Shown: positions 30,880 to 41,158, counted from the stretch's first letter. The stretch: DNA of 64,000 nucleotides from Pseudo-nitzschia pungens (GCA_037355855.1 CM074767.1:2356001-2420000); one strand, 5' to 3'. Made by a program: numbers and translations. The notes: generated from the sequence alone by a model not told the origin.

Positions 30880-31400
30880 CGCCGCTAGCACACTGTAGCA
30901 TACTAGTAGTGCTACAGGGTTAAGATTGCTACTGTTACAAGATAGTTGGTATGCTACCGTATTATGCTACCATACTATGCTGCTGTCAGGGTATGGCCGT
31001 TGTGTACAATATGTACTATAACCGGATGTACGACCCATGCAGTTAAACTTAGCACAAAGCAAGTGAGCTAGCAAGCTAGTTCACAGGATTGAATTAATTG
31101 ATACTCCATATGCTACTCCATACACTCCAGTAAAAAAAACTACAGAGCTGTACAGTGCTAAAGGATACGAGATACCGAACCATGCTGTCACCAATACAGA
31201 CACTCTTCTTCTTTTATTCACCTTTAAACTAAGCACTCCATCATGCCCCCCTATCGATTGATTCCTTTGTACCTCCAGGGGAGTATCTTGTAATAACTGA
31301 GTGTATGCAATAGCATTTGAACAGTATCCTCTGTAGTCTCACTATTTGCCAGCACTCCATGCTGTATTGTTGTTACTGTTATTGTTATCCCCTTGATTTT
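30880..31400 (+). repeat. Dispersed repeat family B, copy 2
   Basis: Shares GGTATGCTACC, ACTATAACCGGATGTACGACC, CTCCAGGGGAGTAT, TTGAACAGTATCCTCTGTAG and ATTTGCCAGCACTCC with copy 1. It follows family A copy 2 directly, as in the 6-7.5 kb region. Confidence 0.75.
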
Positions 31401-31589
31401 GCCGACAAGCAAATATCAACATACCAAGAAATACTTCTGTTTCTACAGTTAACCTGCAAAATGTACATATGTATGTTGATTATTCACCTTCCTCCAAGAT
31501 GCTAAAGTTCCTGTGTAGGGACCTGTACCAGAGCTACAGGTATTAGCTCTAGCAACAGGAGCTATCTACAAGGTCTTGGGCTGTGTGCT

Positions 31590-31825
31590 AAGCAACAGGC
31601 TTAGCAACAGGCTTAGCAACAGGCTTAGCAACAGCGCTAAGCAACAGCGCTAAGCAACAGCGCTAAGCAACAGCGCTAAGCAACAGCACTAAGCAACAGC
31701 ACTAAGCAACAGCGCTAAGCAACAGCGCTAAGCAACAGCGCTAAGCAACAGCGCTAAGCAACAGCGCTAAGCAACAGCGCTAAGCAACAGCGCTAAGCAA
31801 CAGCGCTAAGCAACAGGCTTAGCAA
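31590..31825 (+). repeat. 13-bp minisatellite (CAACAGCGCTAAG)
   Basis: About 17 tandem 13-bp units, beginning as GCTTAGCAACAGG and shifting to the self-complementary core AGCGCT in AACAGCGCTAAGC. It sits inside the 5' part of family B copy 3 and probably expanded locally from the AGCAACAGGCTT units also present in copy 2 (30,755-30,800). Confidence 0.92.
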
Positions 31826-31849
31826 AAGTGCTATGGTGCTACAGTCAAG

Positions 31850-32380
31850 TGACCCGGGTCATTGTGTACGGGCACAGCGCCGCTAGCACACAATGTAGCT
31901 CAGTGCTACAAGGTTAAGGTTGCTAATGCTAACTGGAAATATCTGGTATGCTAACATACCATGCTACCCTGTGATGCTACTGTTGGGGTATGGTCATTAT
32001 GTACAATATGTACTATAACCAGATACCCGACCCATGCAGTTGCAAGATAGCACGCTTTGGGGCTACTCCGTATGCTACGCTAATTGGCTACGCTACTCCA
32101 TTCTGTACAACTCTACAGGATTACAGTACTGAGTGGATACAAGATAGTGAGTTCTCCTTTTCAGATTCAATACACAGCTCAAGCGCTCTGCTCACTCTTT
32201 CTTTTTATCTGTAAAATAAACACCATCATGTCCTCCACTTTATGACTGATCCTGACAAACCTCTAGGGGAATATCCTGTAGTATCTGAGTGTATGTAATA
32301 GTGTTCAATCAGTATCTTCTGTAGACTTACAATTTGCCAGCACTCCACGTGCTATTGTTGTTATTGCTGTTTGCTGTTTC
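31850..32380 (+). repeat. Dispersed repeat family B, copy 3
   Basis: Same landmark order as copy 1, including TGTAGCTCAGTGCTACAAGG, GGTATGCTAACATACCATGC and CCTCTAGGGGAATATC. Closest to copy 1. Confidence 0.78.
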
Positions 32381-32558
32381 ACTACAGTTTATTCCTACGG
32401 ATCGGAATGCTGACAGGCAGATATCAACGCATATGCTCTCTACTGCTGTTGATATAATTGCATGTATTTTGTAAAGAGTGAGGTGGTTATTCAATAGCTA
32501 TTTGGGTTCATCATCAAATCTAGTACTACTGCTTGTGGCTTGGGACCCACCAAGAGGA

Positions 32559-32835
32559 TGTTACACTCTAAGGTAGAAAAATTGGAGTAGTATTAAAATT
32601 GTGACTAATCGTTAACTCTTAAGCGAGCGTTTCAGTTTTCATGTGAACGTTTGAATATACACACGCGCGCCTTGCTACTATTTGAATAACAGCGCACATG
32701 CATTGTTGGAGCGTCCGGCGCACAGTTTGAATATTTGTATTCAAACACCGGTCACTCCTAAAGCCGGGCGGCTTGTATGTGGGATTCGGTTAATTATTTA
32801 ATCATGGTTCATGCTCGCTACGCTAGCATGTCACA
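32559..32835 (-). repeat. 3' LTR of the gypsy element
   Basis: 277 bp, matching 37,986-38,262 except at six sites. Flanked on the left by the target duplication GAGGA. Confidence 0.93.
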
Positions 32836-32864
32836 TAGTCCCTCATGATTGGACGAATCCTATA

Positions 32865-35800
32865 TTAAGCTGCCCAATGAATGGTTGTCAACTCCGACTC
32901 CGGCTCCGGCTCCTTGTAAGGAGTCAGCTTCCGGATGTTCACTGTTTCGACCACTGAAGGAGTTTTCTGCAGTTTCACTGTACCATTGTTGTTGACTTGT
33001 ATAATCGTAAAAGGGCCTGTTCTTCGGGGCTGTAGCTTGTCCGGGTCTGGCTCTTGCAACCATACCTTATCATTGCTTCGGAAGGTATGTTCTATTCTCT
33101 TGGCATTGTCCCCGATCAGCGCTTTGTTGATTCCTTGTTGTCGTAGCTGCTTGAGGGCTAATAGATTGGAGGTTAATGGCAAATCTATCATCATGTCCCT
33201 GTTGAACACTAGGGAACTGGGGGATGCCTGTAAAGAGGTACTGACAGCGCACCTGGAGGCATGCATGCATGTTGCCAGCGCGTTGTCCATCAGCTGAGTG
33301 GCTCTGGCGTTGGCTTGCGGAGGATTAACATGTACTAGAACGCGTAGGATATCAGCAACTGTATGATGTACTCGCTCGCAGATGGCATTAGCTTGTGGAT
33401 TCTTCACTGTAGTGGGGACTGATTGGACTCCATACTGCTTGAGGGTGAGCTGGAATTCAGCTCCTAGGAACTCACCACCATTGTCATGGATGCATCTGTT
33501 TGGTCTAGGATATCTTGAGAGCCAGCAGTTCTTGAATTGATCAGAGACATGCTGAGAGGATTTATCCCTGATCCGGATGATTTCAAGTAGATTGGTGACT
33601 GGATCAATACAGGTGAGGGCCTTGAAGTTGTAGATCTTGTTTTCAGCTGTGATCTTCCACGGGCCTATAAGATCAACGTGGACTTCATCGAAGGGCAATA
33701 CCAGGGCTTCTTTGGGAGGAAGCTTCCCATATTTAGCTTGCCTGCTCTTGTATTGGATGCAATCATCAGGGCAAATGTAGGACTTGCATAAGTTGGACAG
33801 GTTGTCTGCATAGAAGCGAGCTGCGATAGTCTTATATAATCTGGTGGATCCACAATGACCCAACAGGAGATGGTACCATTTGATGGTATCATTCGTGAGA
33901 GAGCTTGGTATGTAAATTCTCCAATTATCTGGATTGGATTGGTTGGCATAGCAAAGGATGTTATTGCCTTGTAGTTCTTGGTAGAAGAATGCCTTGGATT
34001 GGATCTTGAACTTGACAGTCGGGTCCTTTTGTTGATGGAGGTATATCTTGTTATAGTTAACCGGGCATTCCATGTCTTGGTTGTTTGGTAGGTTGACGAG
34101 ACACTCATTGTTCAGCAAACAAGAGTATAACTCCTGGTCTGCGTCATTGCATAAGTGCTGGAATAGATTTGGGAACTCTGCTAAAAACAGTTCTTCATCT
34201 TGCTTGGGAACTTCAAGTTTCAAAAAATCGATGAGAGTGCCCTTACCAAGGGCTTCTTTCTTCCCCACTGTAGGTGGATCCATCCGGGGTAGTCTGGAGA
34301 AGGCATCAGCAAGAACATTCTTCTTGCCTTCAACATAGGTGAGGTTGACACCGAATTCTTCTAGGAATAGTCTCCACCGGAGGACTCGTTGGACTGAGAG
34401 GGTTCTGAAGGTAAGGTTCTTGTGGTCGGTGTATACGTTGATGACACCACCAAGTAGCATCTTTCGGTACTCTTTGCAGCAGAGTACTATTGCGAGGAGT
34501 TCTTTCTCCATAGTAGTATAGTTCTTCTGGGCATCAGATAGTTTCTTGGACCAATAGGCAATGGGCTTGCCATCTTGGAGGATAGCAGCGCCCAGCTGTA
34601 GGTCTGAGGCATCAGTATACAGTTCAAAGGGCTTGTTGAGGTCTGGATAGGTGTTCAGCGCATCTGCTGCCACCATGGCTTTCATCTCTTGAAAGGCTTT
34701 ATCTTGAGCAGGTCCCCAAGTGAAGGCCGAAGGGGCTTTTCTTTGTTTGCCTTTGATGGCGGCTGCTTGGGGAGTCTTCTTGGGCGTACCAGTTATATCA
34801 AAGAGAGGAGATAGGACATGGGATCTTCGGGGCCACATGTCTCTGTAGTATCCTACTGCTCCAAGGAAGGACTTGACTTGAGTGATAGTTCGGGGCCTAT
34901 CCATGTGTAGGATGGCTTCAATCTTCTTGCGCCATGGCTTAACTGCTGTAGGCGTCATCCAGTATCCGAGGAAGTCGGTCTCTTGTACAGCCCAGTCACA
35001 TTTGAGTGGGTTGCATTTAAGTCCATTTTGGTTGAGCCGGTCTAGGATCTTGTCTATGGTCTTCATGTGGAGATCGAAGGAGCCATTGGTCCAGATGCCA
35101 ATATCATCAATATAAACAGTGCAGTCGGTGTCTTGTAGGATATCTTCCATTAGTTGCTGAGCAACATCCGGAGAGACTTTGACACCCATTGGTAGTCTTT
35201 GGTATTCATAGCAACCATATGGTGTTACTATGGTACAGAGTTTCTTGCTTGCGTCGTCCAGTTCAAAGCAGTAGTATTGCATGGAGAGGTTAATCTTGGT
35301 GAAGTGAGTATACTTGCCTCGCTTGTTCATGATATCTTGTATCCTTGGTATGGGATATGGCCTTCTCTCAAGGAGTTCATTGAGTTCTCTAAAGTCTGAT
35401 ACCCATCGGACCCTATTGTCTTTCTTTGGTACTATGAAGGTTGGGAATGCCCATTCAGCCGGTCCGGTGCATCTTTTGAGTACTCCATCATTACAAAGAT
35501 TCTGGAGCTCCCTTTTGAATAGGTCTTCTCTCTTGTATGCAACTGGATAAGGCTTCTTGTGGATAGGCTTGGATCCGGGCTTCAGTCTGAGAGAGATCTG
35601 CTTGTGAGGGTACTTGCCGAGTTCTCCATTGAAGACGTTTGGATACTTGTTTAGTATTGCTTGGAACTGTTGTTGCTCTGCTGAGGACATGTGGGACTGT
35701 TGTCGTGCGACTGTAGATGGATCTGTTTCTTGGTAGGCTCTGTCTAAGATCACCTTGGACTTGTATGGATTGGCAAAGGAGGGATCATCTGCAAAGAGTT

Positions 35801-36731
35801 CAGCATCTTTGAGTTCTTCCATGAGCATGGTGTAGTCGGTCTCATGATATAAGGACGTGTCCTTCATAGGAATGGTTCTATCCATCCATTGTACTGCGCC
35901 TTCTTTGAATAGGAGATTGATCTGTGCCAGGTGGAGGAAGTCTCTGCCTAGTGTAATATCATATCTGCAGCCAGGGGAATGGAAGAGCCTTGCCTCATGT
36001 CGGTCAATAGTGTAGTTGCCAAACTCTTGTAGTTTGATGTTCTTCATGACGATGTATTCTGTAGTATCGAAGCTGCCATTGGCTGTAGTAGTTAGGACTT
36101 GATGCTTGCTTCGTAGTGGCATTGTGCCAAATGGTAGTGCTCTCTTGTTGATTAGAGTTCCGGAGGATCCACTATCTAGCAGTGCTAGTAGTGGTCTTGC
36201 TTTGAGGGGTATGCCTTGTATGTACTGTATATTGGTTAGAAGAATAGGAGCCACGTTGCTCGTATTCGGAATAGGAGCCACGTTGCTCTTATTCGGTGCC
36301 TGTTCTGCTGTATTTTTGGTTGTATTTCCAGCAGTCGACAGCAGCTTTAAATAATTTTGCTCCAGCGCACCTCCTTTGGTGTAGTCTCTGGATTTTCCGG
36401 GATTGCAATAGAGATTTTTTGCTGTACCGGTGGACCAATTTCTTGCCAGGGACAAGGTTGGTCCATTTATTGCTGCTGTCTTAGTTGGATCGATCGTGTT
36501 GATCGATGTTGATGCGTCTGTACCCTTGGATCGATTAGGATCCACGTTCGATATATCCTGTAGGATGTTCCGAACAATCGTTTTTGCTGCTGTGGCAGGC
36601 TTGTCTAAGCTTTCAACAGGAATACTCCATCCTGTAGGTTCCTTCCCCTCTTTATCTGGGAGATCTCCTCCATGCGTCATCCCAGACAGCAGGGCTGTAC
36701 TGGCATCCAGGTCCTGGGGAGCTGGAGGCAA
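32865..36731 (-). CDS. pol: Pol polyprotein of the gypsy element (protease-RT-RNase H-integrase)
   Basis: A 1288-codon frame with no ATG at its 5' end, lying in the same frame as gag. Visible domains: aspartic protease LLALLDSGSSGTLIN (D186); reverse transcriptase with RRPYPIPRIQDI, motif A reading FTKINLSMQYY (N481 where Asp is expected) and an intact VYIDDIGIW (D542, D543); RNase H with ELYTDASDLQLGAA and NVYTDHKNL; and integrase with an HHCC-type finger and the DD35E triad D1020, D1083, E1119. The C-terminal residues (ARKL-like PRRTGPF and VNIRKLTPY) fit the usual gypsy tail. It would reverse-transcribe and integrate the element. N481 should abolish polymerisation. Confidence 0.9.
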   Translation of the reverse strand: MPPAPQDLDASTALLSGMTHGGDLPDKEGKEPTGWSIPVESLDKPATAAKTIVRNILQDISNVDPNRSKGTDASTSINTIDPTKTAAINGPTLSLARNWSTGTAKNLYCNPGKSRDYTKGGALEQNYLKLLSTAGNTTKNTAEQAPNKSNVAPIPNTSNVAPILLTNIQYIQGIPLKARPLLALLDSGSSGTLINKRALPFGTMPLRSKHQVLTTTANGSFDTTEYIVMKNIKLQEFGNYTIDRHEARLFHSPGCRYDITLGRDFLHLAQINLLFKEGAVQWMDRTIPMKDTSLYHETDYTMLMEELKDAELFADDPSFANPYKSKVILDRAYQETDPSTVARQQSHMSSAEQQQFQAILNKYPNVFNGELGKYPHKQISLRLKPGSKPIHKKPYPVAYKREDLFKRELQNLCNDGVLKRCTGPAEWAFPTFIVPKKDNRVRWVSDFRELNELLERRPYPIPRIQDIMNKRGKYTHFTKINLSMQYYCFELDDASKKLCTIVTPYGCYEYQRLPMGVKVSPDVAQQLMEDILQDTDCTVYIDDIGIWTNGSFDLHMKTIDKILDRLNQNGLKCNPLKCDWAVQETDFLGYWMTPTAVKPWRKKIEAILHMDRPRTITQVKSFLGAVGYYRDMWPRRSHVLSPLFDITGTPKKTPQAAAIKGKQRKAPSAFTWGPAQDKAFQEMKAMVAADALNTYPDLNKPFELYTDASDLQLGAAILQDGKPIAYWSKKLSDAQKNYTTMEKELLAIVLCCKEYRKMLLGGVINVYTDHKNLTFRTLSVQRVLRWRLFLEEFGVNLTYVEGKKNVLADAFSRLPRMDPPTVGKKEALGKGTLIDFLKLEVPKQDEELFLAEFPNLFQHLCNDADQELYSCLLNNECLVNLPNNQDMECPVNYNKIYLHQQKDPTVKFKIQSKAFFYQELQGNNILCYANQSNPDNWRIYIPSSLTNDTIKWYHLLLGHCGSTRLYKTIAARFYADNLSNLCKSYICPDDCIQYKSRQAKYGKLPPKEALVLPFDEVHVDLIGPWKITAENKIYNFKALTCIDPVTNLLEIIRIRDKSSQHVSDQFKNCWLSRYPRPNRCIHDNGGEFLGAEFQLTLKQYGVQSVPTTVKNPQANAICERVHHTVADILRVLVHVNPPQANARATQLMDNALATCMHASRCAVSTSLQASPSSLVFNRDMMIDLPLTSNLLALKQLRQQGINKALIGDNAKRIEHTFRSNDKVWLQEPDPDKLQPRRTGPFTIIQVNNNGTVKLQKTPSVVETVNIRKLTPYKEPEPESELTTIHWAA

Positions 36732-36771
36732 GGTGATTGCTGGTTGTAGTGAAGCCGGGGGCTTCTGTTTT

Positions 36772-36797
36772 GGAGGCCTGGAGCCTCCGGAGAATCA
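36772..36797 (-). promoter_or_regulatory. Candidate gag-pol stop-readthrough signal
   Basis: On the minus strand the in-frame stop TGA (36,797-36,795) is followed by the spacer TTCTCC and then GGAGGC-TCCAG-GCCTCC, a perfect 6-bp GC-rich hairpin with a 5-nt loop. Gag (with its zinc knuckle) lies upstream and protease downstream in the same frame. The layout resembles the stop-plus-structure readthrough site of murine-type retroviruses. The element lacks another visible way to make Pol. This is inference from layout. Confidence 0.4.
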
Positions 36798-37115
36798 GGG
36801 GAGCCACACAAGTTCCCCATCGATGCTCCTTTGGGTTCTTCCACCATGATTGGCATGGTATGCTTCGATTGCTGCGTCGCGCGCTGCATTCATGTGGGCT
36901 TGGAAGGTCTCATTGCTTCCTGCTATCATCAAGGCTCGCGTATTGGCGTGGAAGGTCTCCGGTTGGTTGTTGCCGGAGCCCGAGCCTTTGTTGTAGTTCT
37001 TGGAGAACCGGTTTTTCGGACACTCAGACCAGTCATGATTGTGGCCTGGGATCCTACAGGGATTGGATTTCTTCTTGTTCTGGTTTCCCTTGTGGTTGGA
37101 ATTATAGCTGCGCTT

Positions 37116-37122
37116 TCAGGCG

Positions 37123-37154
<32 letters not shown>

Positions 37155-37865
37155 CGAGCGCTTCTGCTGCTGTTTGGTGTTGTTCTTGTTGCCTTTCTTG
37201 TTGGCTTGGCGCTCGTGACAGCTCATGTGATCCACAATGTGTCGGACTGTTGTGTCTTCTTGGATTCCACTGTGCATCATGCCATAGCTTTCAATCCATG
37301 TAGAGGGGAAAGAATGTAGAAGAATCATGAGTTTCTCCACTCTGGAAAGGGGCGCGCTGCTCCCCTCTAGTTTCTGTGTGTATTTCATAAGAATAAGAAT
37401 GCGATCCGCATGTTCCTTGCATGTAACGGAGGGCATCTTTCGGCAGTCATGACTCCGTAGGTAGGTGTGCATGATGTCTCTTGCATCTCTGGCATTGCAG
37501 TAGAGCTGGGTGAAGTCAATGAAGGCTTGCTCGTCTCCTACAACTTCTTCTTGAGAGTATTGGTATTCTTCGGGATCCAGTGGGTCCTTGATCATGTCAT
37601 TCCACTTGCTCTGGGCGTCTGTGGTGAGGCAGCGTCCAAAGTGGGTTAGGTAGATGTTGATTGGTAGTCGGAGGTAGTTGGCAGTGTTCCTGAATGACTC
37701 TTCCACAAAGAGCAACTCTTCAAGGCCTCCTGTCTCTGTGAACAGAGGGACTTTCATGCTGTCCGTTCGGTCCTCATCGACATTGTACAGAGTGAAGAGC
37801 TTGGGCTTGGTTCGATCGAAGGAGCTCTTGTAGGTGATGGGAGGGTCTCTGTAGATGCCGGCCAT
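37116..37865 (-). CDS. gag: Gag (capsid part) of the gypsy element
   Basis: 249 codons from ATG 37,865 to a TGA at 37,116-37,118. The body is helical and capsid-like, and it ends in a run of 11 Asn encoded by an (AAC)n tract. The same frame then continues without another stop for 106 codons and contains a zinc-knuckle-like motif, CRIPGHNHDWSEC, in a basic context. So the nucleocapsid is cut off by this single UGA (GCC TGA AAG; a CGA codon one transition away would read through). Gag packages the element RNA in cytoplasmic particles. Confidence 0.8.
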
Positions 37866-37985
37866 GTTGCTTGTTGGAGATACAAGGTGCCTCTGTTGTT
37901 GAGGATAAGGGTTGTTTATTCGATTGTTTTGTTCCAGTACTGAATTCTACTGTTTTCCTACGTTGAAGATAAACAGTAATTACTG

Positions 37986-38262
37986 TGTTACACTCTAAGG
38001 TAGAAAAATTGGAGTAGTATTAAAATTGTGACTAATCATTAACTCTTAAGCGAGCGTTTCAGTTTTCATGTGAACGTTTGAATATACACACACGCGCCTT
38101 GCTACTATTTGAATAACGGCGCACATGCATTGTTGGAGCGTCCGGTGCACAGTTTGAATATTTGTATTCAAACACCGGTCACTCCTAAAGCCGGGCGGCT
38201 TGTATGTGGGATTCGGTTAATTATTTAATCGTGGTTCATGCTTGCTACGCTAGCATGTCACA
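37986..38262 (-). repeat. 5' LTR of the gypsy element
   Basis: 277 bp. It should contain the promoter for the minus-strand transcript. The hairpin-forming GCTACGCTAGC lies near its outer end. The target duplication GAGGA follows. Confidence 0.93.
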
Positions 38263-38602
38263 GAGGAGATCCCACAGAAGAACCCTGGATCAACACGACA
38301 TCTTGAACATCGTGAACAACTCTGTAGAGTTGCAGAAAGAGGTTTTGGACAATGCCAAGGATCACAGAAAGATGATGCTGGAAACTAGCATCCAAGCTTG
38401 TATCCAGGGCATTGTGGAGTTTTCTTGTAATCTGTTGTCTGCACAAAACAACATCAACACCGCAAGCTCTGTACTTTGGTCGTACACAAGAATTGCAAGA
38501 TGGAGTATGACCTTTCTCTCCCCAGAGTGTTCTAAGGACATGTTGTCCTTCAGTCAGGGAAATCCCCCTTGGATCTGTCTTGTGCCCCACTTAGAGAGTT
38601 GA
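38263..38602 (+). pseudogene. Host-side open frame split by the gypsy insertion
   Basis: If the gypsy element and one GAGGA copy are removed, the frame running from about 32,500 (after an AATAG that could be a splice acceptor) continues in phase into 38,268-38,602. The right part reads HDILNIVNNSVELQKEVLDN and ends ICLVPHLES before TGA. Composition is protein-like, with amphipathic helices, but I do not recognise a family. The minus-strand stretch at 38,624-38,760 also looks coding-like. This may be the remnant of an unknown gene or of another mobile element. Confidence 0.35.
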
Positions 38603-38844
38603 TAAATGCTAGTAGCAGCAGTGTTAAAGTTGCAGTTCTTGTGGCATCTCTGGATCATTCTGTGAGCTCTTGACAAGGTAGTCTTTCTCTTGTTTGTGGA
38701 AAGCTGAGTCTACCACCAGCACTCTTGTAGTGAAGTCATTGAACATCTCCTCCATCTTATCATTTAAGCTATAGTCAGCTCTTGTGCTATTGTGCCAACA
38801 TCCTGAGCATTCAGTACACCAGCCTGGACCTCTCCATCTGGAGC

Positions 38845-38960
38845 GGTCAAAAATAGAAAAATGCACGCAATGCCTGATGCGTTAAGTTTTTCAAAATTGT
38901 ATATGAACTTACCTTGCATATCCTACACATATATCAACATGTGATCTAAATATTATTAGA
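38845..38960 (-). repeat. Dispersed repeat family C, inverted copy
   Basis: The reverse complement matches 6,290-6,405, including GATCACATGTTGATATATGT, GGTAAGTTCATAT, TTTTGAAAAACTTAACG and TTTTTCTATTTTTGACC. Confidence 0.75.
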
Positions 38961-39048
38961 ACATTATAAGTAACTAACATACATGCTGTAACAGTCTGTT
39001 GATGTTACAATCCAACATGTACTTCAGTATATATGATATTCATGTACT

Positions 39049-39079
<31 letters not shown>

Positions 39080-39439
39080 TATACACCATTGGCTATTCAA
39101 ATATCAAGATGTGCGCGACTTGCCATATTATGCCCACCAATTGATAATATCAAAATGTCAATGATCATTGGTCATTCATTCCATACTCAAGAAATCATTC
39201 CCATCTCATAACATCTTCAAGCACAAAATTTTATAATTATTCATCATCTTTAAAATACCTCTGTCATGTATCACTCCAACTAATCTACCTAGAGTGGTGC
39301 AACAACATGGTCCACTTCACAACAATTTACCAGCGCTTGGTCACTGCCAGACCCAAACATGTAATGAAAAGGGGATATATTATATCTTTGAACTTTGAGT
39401 TCTTTGATCTCTTCACCTTTGATCTTCAAGAGATACCTT
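38961..39439. other. AT-rich spacer with a (TA)n tract
   Basis: A (TA)n microsatellite lies at about 39,052-39,074. No gene seen. Confidence 0.5.
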
Positions 39440-39600
39440 CTCTATCAACCAATCCTACTGTACCTCTAGGGGAGTATCTTGTATGATCTGAGTGTATGCA
39501 ATAGCATCTGGTGGACAGTATCCCTGTTAACTCACTGTTTGCCAGCACTCTGTGTGCTGCCATCATTGCTGCTCTTGCTATCCTTGTAATGTCATCTGTT
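39440..39600 (+). repeat. Dispersed repeat family B, partial copy 4
   Basis: Matches only the 3' part of the family: CTCTAGGGGAGTATCTTG, TCTGAGTGTATGCAATAGCA, ACAGTATCC and TTTGCCAGCACTC. Confidence 0.7.
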
Positions 39601-40449
39601 GTTCAATATATATGATATCCATGTATGTATACTCAATATGTTAGACACACAGTACTATGATACTGATTGAATACTATTCCAATAACAAGGATTTTTCTTA
39701 TAATTGCCATAATTGCCATTATGCCCATCATACCACCAATACTCTCCAAGGTCCATCCTTCACTTTATACTGAAGAAATCATTCCCCTCTAGTAAAGTAT
39801 TCAACCATTGACAATTTCTAATTTTGAATACATCCATTTCATAACATTCTTATCTATATCTATCCTGGAGTGTGCTATCTCTTGCTGACAAGCAATACCA
39901 TTCTACACCAGATCCAGCATATAGAAAATGAATACAGTACCAGCAGGGTTTTCCCCTACCTAATCTTGAAATTCAGTGTTTCAAAATATTATGACAACCA
40001 TACTACTAGTGATATTGTGTTGCATTACGACTTCTCTTCTTCTGCACATACTGAACTTTCATTACTACACTTCCATTGGGTGCACCAAAAAACAGACATG
40101 ATTTTTTTTGTATTGCAATTTATGTTTTCAGGAATCACTCAATGAATTGGCCATTGGTGCAGCTGGTGCACTCCCCCAGTCACACTCCCTTCCACAAACC
40201 CCTCTCCAAGTCCTACAAGGTTACACCCTCACTGTCAAGAGACAATCGCTTGCCACCATCCACCTTGCCCAGAAACAATATGCAGCACCTGTCCAACCAG
40301 TGCAACCATACCAACAGGAGGCTGCTCTACTGCAAGCTTGGCTTGCTTACTGGATCATAGTAGGGCTGCTTCCACCTTCTCCCTTGGTTTTTTCCACTAT
40401 TTTCCTGCTTCCGGCCCTGTCCCACATTCCAATATTGGGCATTATTCCA
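39601..40449. other. Spacer without a supported gene
   Basis: An open frame at 40,108-40,683 contains a hydrophobic stretch but runs into dispersed family D and has no family signal. No other feature seen. Confidence 0.4.
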
Positions 40450-40660
40450 CTATCTTCCTTCCCATTTCCCCTTCTCTCAAGTCTCTATTTTATGGGCCTT
40501 GTTTTGTTTATCTCCCTGTCTGTTGTTCAAGGTTTGTTTGAAAAAAATTGTCGTTCTACCACTTGGGGTCCTGACTCTTTGATGGAGGCGACGTTAAAGT
40601 CTGGATACAGACTGAGTAATTTAGTTCCACCTTTGGTGGTTAAAGTTATTTCAATTACCG
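40450..40660 (+). repeat. Dispersed repeat family D, direct copy
   Basis: Plus-strand counterpart of 7,840-8,130, ending with AAAGTCTGGATACAGACTGA and CCACCTTTGGTGG. The two copies diverge by many small indels, so they are old. Confidence 0.65.
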
Positions 40661-40760
40661 TAAGATTACCTTACATATTTTAATTAAAAGCCTTACTGTA
40701 ATTAATTTCAGGAATCACTGAACGCAATAACATTCAACCATACCAACGTACCTGAAATTA

Positions 40761-41128
40761 GTGGAGTTGTAAATGATTATCCCTAACTTTGATCACATTT
40801 ACAAACGTAACTTTAACTTCCTTAAGAAGCTGAAGAGTGTGAGAAACGGGATTTTGGTAAAAACTGAAAAATACTGTTTTTAGTGCGTAGAGCCAGTACA
40901 ATTTCAACGCTTAAAACCGAGGACATTCGCGGTTATGAAAATAGACATTTTTACTGTTTTTGATGAGAAATAGCAATATTAATTGATCGGTTTTTGAATC
41001 AATCGGCATATTATATTTTCGTCTAAGTTGTAGTATTACTGGTTTTATGAGAAATTGGCATAATATATTTTCGTCGGAGTTGTGATGCTGGTTTTTAATG
41101 ACAATTGTCTAATTAGTGGAGTTGTAAG
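40761..41128. mobile_element. Degenerate MITE of the GTGGAGTTGTAAA family
   Basis: The end word GTGGAGTTGTAAA lies at 40,761-40,773, with the interior CGTAACTTTAACTTCC resembling the 52,283 element's CGTAGCTCTTACTTCG. A second end word in the same orientation (41,116-41,128) has no inverted partner nearby, so boundaries are unclear and the copies may be nested or truncated. Confidence 0.4.
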
Positions 41129-41158
41129 GTTACCGGTTTAGTCATACCGGTATAACTA

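Larger units (their letters stand above)
32559..38262 (-). mobile_element. Complete Ty3/gypsy LTR retrotransposon, 5.7 kb
   Basis: Both LTRs are 277 bp, start TGTTACACTC and end ATGTCACA on the plus strand, and differ at six positions, all transitions (about 2.2%). The direct repeat GAGGA flanks the element at 32,554-32,558 and 38,263-38,267. Transcription runs right to left. Order gag - protease - reverse transcriptase - RNase H - integrase identifies Ty3/gypsy. A purine-rich tract (GAGGGACTA, read on the minus strand) precedes the 3' LTR. Next to the 5' LTR lies the 12-bp palindrome CAGTAATTACTG instead of an obvious tRNA-primer site. Defects: two in-frame UGA codons between gag and pol, and Asn for the first catalytic Asp of the polymerase. 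Confidence 0.93.

Noticed and set aside
40108..40683. 191-codon frame with WLAYWIIVGL, reminiscent of REEP/HVA22 proteins
   Set aside because: Only about ten residues match, and the frame runs into dispersed repeat family D, whose other copy does not keep it.
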